The position numbers and the translations under genes are program-made. From positions 1-50,000 of the forward strand of contig JABDBD010000005.1 in the NCBI GenBank assembly GCA_013288815.1: a stretch of DNA of 50,000 bases. Direction: 5' to 3'. The number at the start of each line of letters is the position of its first letter. The first letter of the stretch is position 1. Origin of the DNA: Gammaproteobacteria bacterium. Lineage in GTDB: Bacteria > Pseudomonadota > Gammaproteobacteria > DSM-16500. Positions 1 through 8,979 of this stretch are shown in pieces. The notes under the pieces were generated by a model, which saw nothing but the letters and a program-made list of their open reading frames with translations, searched no databases and was not told the DNA's origin.

Positions 1-3000
1 GTGCTGGTGATTATTATCAACAAATTGCAGCCTTAGATATATTAAATATTTGCAATGAAACCGATGAACGTGGTGAATTTGATCTTATTAAAAAATATGA
101 TCCAGCCATTATGGTTGGTGGAGCTGGTACTTGTAGCAATAATATAGGGATTTATTCAAAAGCGGGAAGATCATTTATTAATGATGCATCAACTGTAATA
201 AGTTTAGGAGATACTTATACGGATGCAAAATCAGTAGATTTTAAAGCAAGAAGTCATTCTTATGTCAGTCATAGCTCTACAAAAAGAGGTGGTTTTTTAG
301 GGTGGAGTGAAACACAAGTCTTAGAAACGAATACCCAAGTCCAAGGTAGCCAACTCATTTCCATGTTGGGACGCAATACTGTGCAGGCGGCAAATTATAT
401 TAATGCTGTTTCGACAAAATTTATCAGTAAAAATGGAACGGATCTTTTTGCGAATACGGATGATATTAAATTATTTGATTTGCCTACAGAAAATAAACGC
501 TTTGAATCAAATAGTACTTTCTGGGGTTTAAATTCAAGAGAACAATGGGAGACACATCAGAGTTCAGCTCCTACTTTAATTTATGATGCTGGTGCTTCAA
601 ATATTCATGCTAACAAAGGCTCAGTCGAGTCTCGTGGAACCCTCATATTAGGTGATGGTGATTTAAAAGTTAAAGCAGGGAAAAAAATTCATTTTGAGCG
701 ACCGATTCATAACCATTCAATTCACACCAATACAAAATCACTCACGCCTTCTTGTTTTGGAATGAGTGCTTATAAGGCATCGAAAGAAACAAAAAACGCA
801 TGGCGTATTGTTAGCGCAGAAGATGCAACGTTCACTAAGTTAAATGCTATCGAAAGTTCAAATGGTAATCCAGAAATTGCCAATGTATGGAATGCTGGTC
901 TTGATCTCTATAATACAGTTAATAATTTTACGGAAGCGTTTAGTGATGATGCATTGGGAACAGCATTGTTACAACGTTATAACTTAGGGGGTAAAGATGG
1001 CTTTGATCCTACTGTAACGTTTACTTATACGGAAACGGATACACGTACTCATTATCAAACATTAGGATCTGGCGAAATCAGACGTAGAAATGTAGTGATG
1101 GAGGCGGGTGATGAAATTAGATTTAGTAATGCGTTTGGATTAACCGCAACTCAAAATGCCTCATTCAAATCAAAAGCTTTGCGACGAGCGGCGGCTAAGC
1201 TTGATTATAAAAATTCAACAGAAACATATACAGCAAGAATCGGGATAACAGCATCTGGTAGCATTGTTAATGTCGGTGGTGGTTTTTCTCAATCTGAAAC
1301 TGAGAACACCAGTTACGTCAATGGCCTTATGCAAGTAGGTGGCAACCTGCATCTTTCACTAGATGAGTTTGATCTGTCCGGAGACAATATTGATACGCAT
1401 TCTATTTCTGGTGCTATCAAAAAAACCTCCATTGCATCACTTCAGGATACAACTAAATCTTCTAGTTACGGTTTTGATATAAATTCTTCAGGACAGTGTT
1501 CTATTCATGCGTCAGAGAAAGAAAGTGCTCGTATTAATCAAGCAAGTGGCATACATGTTCGCTCTGGGATAAACCACTTGCAAAATGACTTTCATGTTGG
1601 TGAGCTACACTTAACAGGTGCAAAAGTCACATCTGATGGTATTGCTAAACCATTTGCAGATAAAACGATAGCTCAAGAGGTTCATGATTATGAACGCGGA
1701 TTTGGAATTAATATTAGCGGTAATGTTAATGATTTTAAATCCTCGGCTAGAAGTGATGATTCTCAAAAGAAAAGTTATACAAGCTCTACTATTCCTTCGG
1801 TGGCTGTCGGTTATAATCGAGTTGAATATAATGCGGTTCAGAATTCAACTATTAATGGGAAGAAAGGAACTGAAATTGATCTTCACTCTGTTGATGGGAG
1901 TCTAAACATAAGTGATTCAAGTGGTTATCAGGTCGTTAAAGATAATAATGAAACAATTAATCTGGATGTGCCGATTGCAAATCGCAATAACAAAAAAAAA
2001 TCTCGTTCAGCAACGGTTAGTCCTGAGTTGCCAAAGGAATTCCCTGCTGCTAAAGGTACGTCAACCAAACGTATGCTAGAAGTTATAAAAAAAGAAATAG
2101 CTGTTAGTTCGAAGCCAAAATCAGGCTCTAAAAGTACAGCAGCGGATATTGCAAGAAAATTTAAAGCATCGTCTGAGTCAACCTCTGATGCAGGGGTGGC
2201 ATTTGGTAGTCCTATAAGACTTAGTGGCAATCTTAGCAAAGGTAAAAATAGTTTTAATGAAAATAGAGATAATTCAAAAATACCAATTTGGTCATTGAAT
2301 CACGTACAGAAAAAATCAAGTACATCAGATCAACCTTTGTTTCAAAGAAAGAGTGGCGCTTGTTTTGATCACGGTATTTTGCCATTTGTTCCAAAGGTTC
2401 CAATTGATTTTGTAATGGATCATGCACGTGCTTATCCTTCTGAGCGCATAAAGCTTATATATACCATAACGGAGGATAAAGAGCTCAGTTTGTCTGAACG
2501 TGTATTTCTAGAACCTTTTCATGGTTTAACAGTTGTTTGTCATACAGACTTGGCTAAAGGTGCGAAAGTTTATGGGGCGGGTGAGATATCATTTGTTAAC
2601 AATGAATATGATATTGATGATTGTTCAGGTCATTACCAGCCACAAGGTAGGCATTTGAAAAAATTTGTTCTTGATCAATTTAAGAAAAATGGATTAGCTG
2701 GAGATAATGTCAAATTTACTTACCGGTGTGGTGACACGACGTATAATGAGTCAAGTATTTCTAATTTCTTTTTGTCCGCGGTGCATGCTGTAGATAAGAA
2801 AATTGATAATTTTACGCATTGGTTCAACCAACCTATTAAAGCTTTGCAAAATGTAAATAAATATCTGCATGAAGTTAATAAACTTGAGCATCAAATTAAA
2901 AATCAGTTGTATGTTGATGCAGAAAAAAGTGCATGGGGGAAATTTTCTTATGGTGCTTATTCAGCTGGTTTAGGTATGGATCCCACGTTAAGATTTGTCT

Positions 3001-3950
3001 CTGAGACCCCAAGGGATATTTCTATAAACTTACTTTCACAAGTTGCTGTTCCATCTGTCGGTTATGCGGCTGGTAAGTTCGCAGGTTTTGCTGCAAGTAA
3101 AATAATGCAACCTATTGTCGCTAGAGATGTTACAAGTATGCTTAGAAAAAATGTTGGTTATAATATTACTCCAGAAAGCACTTTTGTAAAATATCCAACT
3201 TTAGGACAACAGCATACATTTATTACTGACTATCGTGCCATTGCCAAACACTTACCACCATTATCTAAAGCCAATCAAACCTATTCAGTCGGGCTTTTTT
3301 CTAAGCCAGGACAAATTAGCCGTTATGAAGCATTATTATTAGAAAGAGATCTTGGCTTACCGCATGGCCAACTCGCATTACAGGATAGTTTGCGATTTAG
3401 CAGAATCCCCAATATTTTTGAGAGAGGTTCAGCATGTCCTTTGATGGGAAATTCTTTATTTAAAGGCGCAAATAAAGGGTTACCTGGTGGAGGTCCTGAG
3501 CTTATCATTCAACCTGTTTCTACAAAGGTTTGGCCGCCGATTGGTAATTATGCTAATCCAAAAGATATTCGATTTACACAGCCTAATGTTAGCCCACATT
3601 TTTCTAGTGGTGGTCACATAGATGAATTCATCACTCAATTAAAAACTGGAAAACTGTCATCTCGTGATGTGCCACCAATACAAATTGTAGAAAAAGATGG
3701 TCATTTATACTCTCTTGATAATCGCAGATTATTAGCTTTTAACAGAGCCGGCATTGATAAAGTTCCAGTGAAAGTTGTTTCATTAGACAATCCGGAAATT
3801 GCTCGAAAATTTTGGGAGCGTTTTGATCCTATTTCAGGTTACGGTCAATATACTGTTATTGTAAGCAAAGCAGAAAGAAAATTAACATTAGATTTATTAT
3901 ATGAAAGCAATTTAATTAACGGGATTCATAATGGATATCAGCGCAGATAA
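1..3950 (+). CDS. Filamentous-haemagglutinin/CdiA-like exoprotein, 3' part (start outside window)
   Basis: The reading frame is open from base 3, so this is the C-terminal ~1315 residues of a larger protein; the ATG at 111 is internal. The first ~700 residues are Ser/Asn/Thr/Gly-rich, with beta-helix-like stretches such as VSHSSTKRGGFLGWSET and LILGDGDLKVKAGKKI, typical of TpsA/CdiA haemagglutinin-repeat shafts exported by two-partner secretion. A later region carries an AGEISF...SGHYQP block. The last ~90 residues (from about base 3565) contain RFTQPNVSP, KTGKLSSRDVPPIQIVEKDG and LDNRRLLAFNRAGI, which resemble the ParB/sulfiredoxin-like toxin-type domain found at the tips of polymorphic toxins. 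The fold assignment is by motif memory. No TpsB partner lies in the window, and no obvious immunity gene follows. Confidence 0.75.
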   Translation, partial: AGDYYQQIAALDILNICNETDERGEFDLIKKYDPAIMVGGAGTCSNNIGIYSKAGRSFINDASTVISLGDTYTDAKSVDFKARSHSYVSHSSTKRGGFLGWSETQVLETNTQVQGSQLISMLGRNTVQAANYINAVSTKFISKNGTDLFANTDDIKLFDLPTENKRFESNSTFWGLNSREQWETHQSSAPTLIYDAGASNIHANKGSVESRGTLILGDGDLKVKAGKKIHFERPIHNHSIHTNTKSLTPSCFGMSAYKASKETKNAWRIVSAEDATFTKLNAIESSNGNPEIANVWNAGLDLYNTVNNFTEAFSDDALGTALLQRYNLGGKDGFDPTVTFTYTETDTRTHYQTLGSGEIRRRNVVMEAGDEIRFSNAFGLTATQNASFKSKALRRAAAKLDYKNSTETYTARIGITASGSIVNVGGGFSQSETENTSYVNGLMQVGGNLHLSLDEFDLSGDNIDTHSISGAIKKTSIASLQDTTKSSSYGFDINSSGQCSIHASEKESARINQASGIHVRSGINHLQNDFHVGELHLTGAKVTSDGIAKPFADKTIAQEVHDYERGFGINISGNVNDFKSSARSDDSQKKSYTSSTIPSVAVGYNRVEYNAVQNSTINGKKGTEIDLHSVDGSLNISDSSGYQVVKDNNETINLDVPIANRNNKKKSRSATVSPELPKEFPAAKGTSTKRMLEVIKKEIAVSSKPKSGSKSTAADIARKFKASSESTSDAGVAFGSPIRLSGNLSKGKNSFNENRDNSKIPIWSLNHVQKKSSTSDQPLFQRKSGACFDHGILPFVPKVPIDFVMDHARAYPSERIKLIYTITEDKELSLSERVFLEPFHGLTVVCHTDLAKGAKVYGAGEISFVNNEYDIDDCSGHYQPQGRHLKKFVLDQFKKNGLAGDNVKFTYRCGDTTYNESSISNFFLSAVHAVDKKIDNFTHWFNQPIKALQNVNKYLHEVNKLEHQIKNQLYVDAEKSAWGKFSYGAYSAGLGMDPTLRFVSETPRDISINLLSQVAVPSVGYAAGKFAGFAASKIMQPIVARDVTSMLRKNVGYNITPESTFVKYPTLGQQHTFITDYRAIAKHLPPLSKANQTYSVGLFSKPGQISRYEALLLERDLGLPHGQLALQDSLRFSRIPNIFERGSACPLMGNSLFKGANKGLPGGGPELIIQPVSTKVWPPIGNYANPKDIRFTQPNVSPHFSSGGHIDEFITQLKTGKLSSRDVPPIQIVEKDGHLYSLDNRRLLAFNRAGIDKVPVKVVSLDNPEIARKFWERFDPISGYGQYTVIVSKAERKLTLDLLYESNLINGIHNGYQRR

Positions 3951-3974
3951 ATCTGAAGTACGGAACGCACGATA

Positions 3975-4949
3975 ATGACAATTTCTTGGATATTATTTTT
4001 TTTAATAATGGTGCTGATAGCTGGTTCTATTGTATATCAATCACTAATTGAAAGAAGAATTTATAAAAAAGAAAACTTTAAGATAAAAGTTGATGGTGTG
4101 AACATACACACTGACTACGTAGGTTCTGAAGGTCCAACGGTGATTCTTGAATCTGGCTGTGGCGACTCCGCTGTCACATGGCACTTGGTTAGACCAAAAC
4201 TTACAGAGTTCTGTAAGGTATTTAGCTATGATAGAGCGGGGATAGGGCAAAGCGACAAAAATACTCAAGAAAGAAGTTTAGCTAACATAGTAAAAGAGCT
4301 TAGAAGAGTAATAGATGTTTCTAATTTGAAAGGGCCTTTTATTTTCGTTGGCCAGTCCTTAGGTGGGCTTGTTGTATTACGGTTTGCATTAGAATATCCA
4401 GCAGATGTGGCTGGAATTGTGTTGGTTGATTCAAGTCATGAGAACATGACCAAATTGTGGAATCTAATTCCCGCAATAAATATTTTTAGAAAAATAATAT
4501 CGATATTTTCTTATTTAGCAATTTTTGGAATAGCGCGGTTATTCAGTAAATTAACTATCCCTGCAAATATTTTTCCTCCTGATGTATTGAAAGATTATCG
4601 AATTCTTCAATCAGCAAGTAAATCTTTACGAACGGGGATTGCGGAATCTACCCCGGTGTTTCAGGGTATAAACCCGTTTTTTAAAGACTTAAAACGCGTG
4701 TTGCATAATGTCCCGCTTGTAGTATTGACTCAAGGAAAATATGACTTTGTTCCTAAAAAGACGCGGAAAATATACGAAGAAACATGGCTTGAAGTACAAA
4801 GAGATTTTTTATTATTATCAAATGACAGCCAACATGTTATTGCTAGAAATAGTGGTCATATGGTGCATTGGACTGAGCCGGAATTAGTTGTTAATGCTGT
4901 TCGCAATATAGTGACCAAGATTGGTATAGCTAATATAAAAATGACATAG
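3975..4949 (+). CDS. Membrane-anchored alpha/beta-fold hydrolase
   Basis: A 324-residue alpha/beta hydrolase. An N-terminal hydrophobic segment (residues ~4-22) should act as a signal anchor, placing the catalytic domain outside the cytoplasmic membrane. The nucleophile elbow GQSLG gives Ser128, and the C-terminal NSGHMVHW gives the catalytic His295. An oxyanion-type stretch (ILESGCGDSAVTWH) and SYDRAGIGQSD are typical of the family. The substrate cannot be read from sequence (esterase, lipase or peptidase). It starts 24 bases after the exoprotein and could be cotranscribed with it. It sits where an immunity gene would be expected but does not look like one. Confidence 0.8.
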   Translation: MTISWILFFLIMVLIAGSIVYQSLIERRIYKKENFKIKVDGVNIHTDYVGSEGPTVILESGCGDSAVTWHLVRPKLTEFCKVFSYDRAGIGQSDKNTQERSLANIVKELRRVIDVSNLKGPFIFVGQSLGGLVVLRFALEYPADVAGIVLVDSSHENMTKLWNLIPAINIFRKIISIFSYLAIFGIARLFSKLTIPANIFPPDVLKDYRILQSASKSLRTGIAESTPVFQGINPFFKDLKRVLHNVPLVVLTQGKYDFVPKKTRKIYEETWLEVQRDFLLLSNDSQHVIARNSGHMVHWTEPELVVNAVRNIVTKIGIANIKMT

Positions 4950-5003
4950 CAAATTTCACCCGCTTATGCAGCGTATTCCGCTATGATAAATGTATTTTAT
5001 TGC

Positions 5004-5031
5004 GACCTTCCTGCAGCTAAGTAGGAAGGTC
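5004..5031. terminator. Hairpin between convergent genes, probable bidirectional terminator
   Basis: GACCTTCCT (5004-5012) pairs perfectly with AGGAAGGTC (5023-5031) around a 10-base loop. It lies between the converging hydrolase and secreted-protein genes. There is no strong T-run on the plus strand; the minus strand continues into an A/T-rich stretch. Confidence 0.5.
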
Positions 5032-5080
5032 ACAACGACTAGCAGTTGTAGCTATGTTCTTGCTGAGCATTCTAAGATAA

Positions 5081-5470
5081 TTATTGATTAAGTGAATCAA
5101 CAATTGTCTGACCATCTTCTTTTGAAATATCAGAGATTAAAAATTTATTTTGTAATGAAGCTCGAATAGTAGCTGAAGTCATAATTTTACCGTTTATTAC
5201 AAAATTTGCGGTTTTACCGATAGCATTTCCTGTAACTTGTGCTAACTCTTTCGAGGCAGAAGGGTTTAACACAATTTCAAGGCTATTTTTGCCATTTTTA
5301 GTTATCACTGAGGCACTCTTAATCATCGTTTTATCAAAATTTATTTGATCTTGAATGACTTGGAAAACTACAGGAGCATGGCTACTTTTAGTGGTTTCAG
5401 CAAAAACCGATGATGAAAAAAGCATTACACTGCTCATTATTGAAATCAGTAAAAAGTTTGATACACGCAT
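5081..5470 (-). CDS. Small secreted protein resembling the SecD P1-head subdomain
   Basis: 129 residues with a clear signal peptide (about 1-24, cleavage after VFA). The mature part contains LEIVLNPSASKELAQVTGNAIGK, FVINGKIMTSATIRASLQ and ISDISKEDGQTIVDSL. This matches the pattern of the SecD/SecDF P1 head subdomain (a D-x-x-G/A-A-KEFA-x-x-T stretch, then a V.DG.v.SAP..R block and a final helix), but with no transmembrane SecD body. It is therefore a stand-alone periplasmic domain of unknown role. The similarity is from motif recognition, not alignment. The gene is monocistronic and converges on the hydrolase. Confidence 0.6.
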   Translation of the reverse strand: MRVSNFLLISIMSSVMLFSSSVFAETTKSSHAPVVFQVIQDQINFDKTMIKSASVITKNGKNSLEIVLNPSASKELAQVTGNAIGKTANFVINGKIMTSATIRASLQNKFLISDISKEDGQTIVDSLNQ

Positions 5471-5781
5471 GTTCGTGACTCCGATTATTTTGATCTGCCA
5501 TATGGCATTAGTTTAACATATGGGGACTGAATTGAATTTTTCAATAGAAGTGGTCAAATAATATATTTTTCCAGTTTTCGCATCGCAATTTGAGAAATTA
5601 TAAAGAAGAGCACTAGAAAAAAACAGGGGGGATTTCTACCCTGATTTTAATCCTGTCTTGATGATATAATCTTTGGCCATAAATTTTTTTGAGTAACATT
5701 AAAAAAATCAGATGCCCATGCCATAATCTGAGATTGTAACCGTATCGCGCCCAACTTCTGAATTTGATATTGAGAAAAAGC
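5471..5781. other. Divergent intergenic region with a small hairpin
   Basis: About 310 bases between the start of the secreted protein and the Sel1 gene. The only structure noted is CAGGG (5624-5628) paired with CCCTG (5639-5643), followed by ATTTTAAT, a weak terminator-like hairpin. Promoters for both divergent genes should lie here, but no confident -35/-10 pair was found. No coding sequence was recognised. Confidence 0.3.
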
Positions 5782-7044
5782 ATGGCTTCTACTCGACAAG
5801 ATCATGATATAGATCTCCTCATTAAAGAATTTAATTCTTATTGGGATACCCCTTGTCGAGTAATTATTCAGAATATGCAGTCAGGTAATCCATTAGCGTT
5901 TAATCACTTTCAAGATCTTATTAATCTTGAGCGACAAGAAGATATTATTTTTATAAAACAATATCATGATTATTTACAAGAAAAAATTAAATCAAATAAT
6001 GTAGCGACTACTTATGCGTTAGAATTTTTGGGATCGTATTACTACTATGTTGTATATGATTACAGTAGAGCACAAGTGTATCTTGAGCTAGCAGCAAAGC
6101 AAGATTCATCTATTGCCAAATTTATTTTGGCGTTTATGTTTATCCACGGTCAGTACGTTCCCATTACCAACAATATACGTAGTGGCGATAGTGATCGAAT
6201 GGATCAACTTGGCCGATCATTATTAGCCGAGGCAGTCAATAAAGACGTTCCACAGGCTTTAATGCTTCAATCGGATATTTGTGGAAGGGATATTAGAAAT
6301 CTTGAGATACATAGATCTTGGGATTTTAGTGATCCTGTTTTAGAAGAAAAAATAGCTGCTCTTATGCAGGAAAGTAGAGCTGCATATTCAAAAGCATCTG
6401 AACTTGGTCTATCGAAGGCGATGCTTAGGCTTTATGGATATAATAAGCATGAGAAAAAGGATGATCAATCTGCACTTGAAAATCTTTACAGAGCCATTAG
6501 ATTTGGCTCATCAATGGCCCTATCTATCCTTGGAAATTTATTGCTTCAAGGTGATGATGTGAATGCTAGGCAAGCAATAACATGTTTCCAATTAGCAGGA
6601 GATAAAGGTCATGCAGAGTCATCGGGAATAGCTGGAGTTATCTTTCAAGAAGGTCGTTATGCTACAAAAGCAGATCTCGGCATGGCAAAAAAATATTATT
6701 TACAAGCTATTAAAGCATGGCGTGGTGAGGCAGGTGGATGGCCGGAAACAAGCTTCAGATCGATACAGGAAATTTATAAAGCGCATGCCGAGTGGGATAT
6801 TCTAGCGAATTTTTATTTTGATATAATCATGAGAGGCGTAAATTATATTGCTCAGGGAAGAAGCCGAAAACACTATCCTATTTTTTCAAATAGTTTAAGT
6901 GGGTTAGCAGAATTATATAATGCTCATCCGAACAATCAGAGGTGTTTGAGCAACATTATTGAGCTTAATGAACATTCATGGAGAAGCATCAAAACAAAGT
7001 TGCATTATGAGCTTGAAGAGAAAATTTCTCATTATAGAGGATAA
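5782..7044 (+). CDS. Sel1-repeat (TPR-like) protein
   Basis: 420 residues from ATG 5782, preceded by the purine-rich GAGAAAAA; an in-frame TTG at 5764 would add six residues but has no ribosome-binding site. The protein is alpha-helical with Sel1-type repeats: RAQVYLELAAKQDSSIAKFILAFMFIHG, ALENLYRAIRFGSSMALSILGNLL, ARQAITCFQLAGDKGHAESSGIAG and AKKYYLQAIKAW. Sel1 repeats mediate protein-protein contacts and are abundant in effectors and envelope proteins of Legionellales. No signal peptide is visible, so it is cytoplasmic or a secreted effector. Its end overlaps the F-box-like ORF in another frame. Confidence 0.75.
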   Translation: MASTRQDHDIDLLIKEFNSYWDTPCRVIIQNMQSGNPLAFNHFQDLINLERQEDIIFIKQYHDYLQEKIKSNNVATTYALEFLGSYYYYVVYDYSRAQVYLELAAKQDSSIAKFILAFMFIHGQYVPITNNIRSGDSDRMDQLGRSLLAEAVNKDVPQALMLQSDICGRDIRNLEIHRSWDFSDPVLEEKIAALMQESRAAYSKASELGLSKAMLRLYGYNKHEKKDDQSALENLYRAIRFGSSMALSILGNLLLQGDDVNARQAITCFQLAGDKGHAESSGIAGVIFQEGRYATKADLGMAKKYYLQAIKAWRGEAGGWPETSFRSIQEIYKAHAEWDILANFYFDIIMRGVNYIAQGRSRKHYPIFSNSLSGLAELYNAHPNNQRCLSNIIELNEHSWRSIKTKLHYELEEKISHYRG

Positions 7045-7261
7045 GATTGCTGATGAATACAAACGTGGATCTATGGTTGGAATGTTAGAAAATTCAATTA
7101 TCCCGGCCGATATTTTGGAGGAAATTGGATTATTTAGTACAAAGAAAGATGCTGCTTCAGTTGCGATGACATCTAAGAGCGCATATTTAAAAACCAATGA
7201 GTTCGTGAAACAAGAAAAAATTAAAATTTGCCCTCATGAGAGGTTGAGATATAAGAATTAA
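7007..7261 (+). CDS. Small F-box-like ORF overlapping the Sel1 gene
   Basis: An 84-residue ORF if ATG 7007 is used; ATG 7073 (63 residues) or 7085 are alternatives, and none has a strong Shine-Dalgarno. It overlaps the end of the Sel1 gene by 38 bases in the +1 frame. Its core, IIPADILEEIGLF-STKKDAASVAMTSKSAYL, follows the F-box pattern (LP..IL..I..fL..kD...l...sKs...l), the Skp1-binding module of eukaryotic ubiquitin ligases. F-box effectors are known in Legionella. Alternatively it was the C-terminus of the Sel1 protein, separated by a frameshift near 7020-7044. The family call rests on motif similarity only. Confidence 0.5.
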   Translation: MSLKRKFLIIEDKIADEYKRGSMVGMLENSIIPADILEEIGLFSTKKDAASVAMTSKSAYLKTNEFVKQEKIKICPHERLRYKN

Positions 7262-7291
7262 TAATGTTTTTATTTTAAGGATCAAAGTGTA

Positions 7292-8200
7292 ATGCTATTA
7301 AGTAGAAGAATTTTATTATTTACATCAATTTTATATACTTCAATGGTATTTGCCGAACCCATAAAATTAACCGAAACAGTTTTACCATTAGAATTTAATA
7401 CTGGAAATCCAGCACCATATGGTTTGCCATCCACAACCATTAAAATAGAAGGAAAATCACTACTCATTATTATTGATACTGGCGCGAAAAAAACTGAAAT
7501 TACTTTAAGTCCATATGCATTAAAAAATATTCACATTAAATATACTGGAAAAATAATTTGTTTTAATGCATTCGATGGTAGACATTGTGAGAAGGAGTTT
7601 ATTATCCCCGCAGTTCAGTTGGGAAATTTTGTAATAAAAAACGTAAAAGGTATATCGATGTCTAAATTGTGGGGTGGTAATGATGATGGTTTTAAATCAA
7701 CAGAAGCCTCACGTAATGGTGTAATAGGGTATGCACTTCTAGCAAAATTTAATGTATTACTAGATTATGCACACTCAAAAGCGATATTGGTAAAGCCCGG
7801 GTTTAATCCAGCCCAGTATAACGTTAAAAAATGGAGTCCTGTTTCTTTTGATGAGCATCTACGAACAAAATTAAATTTAAATGGCAAAGTACTTACTTTT
7901 ACTTGGGATACAGGTGCAATTCCTTCAGGAATAAGTCGTTCGATGGCTAATAACTTCAAGCAATCCCTATGCCCTAAAAATAATCCATACGAAGGGGAGA
8001 GCAATAAATGTGTTAGGGTTGAAACAACTTCACTACGAACGATGAATAATGAAGCTCTTCCCGATACATGGTTTAACGTTGCTGATATTCCTTCTTTTGC
8101 ACCATTTGATGGCTTGATTGGTTCAAATTTTTATGCAGACAATTTGGTTTATTTTGATTTTGATAACCATAAAATTTATGTTAAGCCAACGCTAAACTAG
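7292..8200 (+). CDS. Secreted two-lobed aspartic (retropepsin/pepsin-like) protease
   Basis: 302 residues with a signal peptide (about 1-21, ending VFA). Two catalytic-type motifs are present: IIDTGAKKTE with Asp62 and FTWDTGAIPSG with Asp206. A C-terminal DGLIGSNFY block matches the hydrophobic-Gly motif that follows in aspartic proteases. Two DTG motifs in one chain suggest an internally paired, pepsin-like active site rather than a homodimeric retropepsin. It is probably periplasmic or exported. It is followed after 12 bases by the hemerythrin-like gene and may be cotranscribed. Its substrate is unknown. Confidence 0.75.
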   Translation: MLLSRRILLFTSILYTSMVFAEPIKLTETVLPLEFNTGNPAPYGLPSTTIKIEGKSLLIIIDTGAKKTEITLSPYALKNIHIKYTGKIICFNAFDGRHCEKEFIIPAVQLGNFVIKNVKGISMSKLWGGNDDGFKSTEASRNGVIGYALLAKFNVLLDYAHSKAILVKPGFNPAQYNVKKWSPVSFDEHLRTKLNLNGKVLTFTWDTGAIPSGISRSMANNFKQSLCPKNNPYEGESNKCVRVETTSLRTMNNEALPDTWFNVADIPSFAPFDGLIGSNFYADNLVYFDFDNHKIYVKPTLN

Positions 8201-8212
8201 AGACTAATAATT

Positions 8213-8911
8213 ATGAAATCTGAAATATTAAGCGAGAATACACAAAGTAAATTCCGTTATAGATTTTATCGTGAACATAAATATGTAAGCTATATGCTTT
8301 CCGAATTGGAGAGATTAATTGCCAAAACAGATTTTAGAAATATGCCTCAAGTTAGCGAGGTATTAATTCAATTTGACGGCATAGAGGCGTTAATGAAAGG
8401 ACATGCTCAGTGGGAAGAGAGCGCCATACATGAGTTGTTAAGAAGGAAAAAACTAGAAATACAACACGGCATTGAGGTAGATCATAGAAATCATGATGTG
8501 AAATTTAAAGAATTTCGTGAATTACTTGATGCCATCATGGCAAACGTAGATGAACAAGAACAGCTTAATCTTGGATATCAGTTTTATATAGGCTATAGAA
8601 AATTCATTGGCGATAATTTGATTCATTTGCATGATGAAGAAACCATTATTATGCCGGAATTGCAAAAGCAATATTCGGATGAAGAACTAAGGAATGTGGA
8701 ATTCAACACATACGATAAGATGAATCCAGAACAAATGGTACAGATGATGGAAGTGCTGTTTCCCCATATGAATTCACATGATAGAGAATTTTTTCTGACA
8801 GATATTAAAGATTCACAACCAGATAAATTTAGTGAGGCCTGGGAGAGTATTTCGCATAAAATCGATTCTGATGAAAGATCAATTTTAATAAAAAAACTCC
8901 AAATTTATTAA
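8213..8911 (+). CDS. Hemerythrin (HHE)-like cation-binding protein
   Basis: 232 residues, mostly helical, no signal peptide. Histidine/acid motifs fit a diiron HHE four-helix bundle: YREHKYV near the N-terminus, KGHAQWEESAIHELL, VDHRNHD, and HLHDEETIIMPEL. Family members bind O2 or NO, sense iron or redox state, or repair iron centres. The C-terminal ~70 residues (NPEQMVQMMEVLFPHMNSHDREFFL...) form an additional helical segment. The ribosome-binding site is weak. It lies just after the aspartic protease. Confidence 0.7.
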   Translation: MKSEILSENTQSKFRYRFYREHKYVSYMLSELERLIAKTDFRNMPQVSEVLIQFDGIEALMKGHAQWEESAIHELLRRKKLEIQHGIEVDHRNHDVKFKEFRELLDAIMANVDEQEQLNLGYQFYIGYRKFIGDNLIHLHDEETIIMPELQKQYSDEELRNVEFNTYDKMNPEQMVQMMEVLFPHMNSHDREFFLTDIKDSQPDKFSEAWESISHKIDSDERSILIKKLQIY

Positions 8912-8979
8912 TTTAATAAATCGACACTGAGAACTTTATGCGAACTGATAAAAACTAGAATATTCGGAAAATCACTTTC

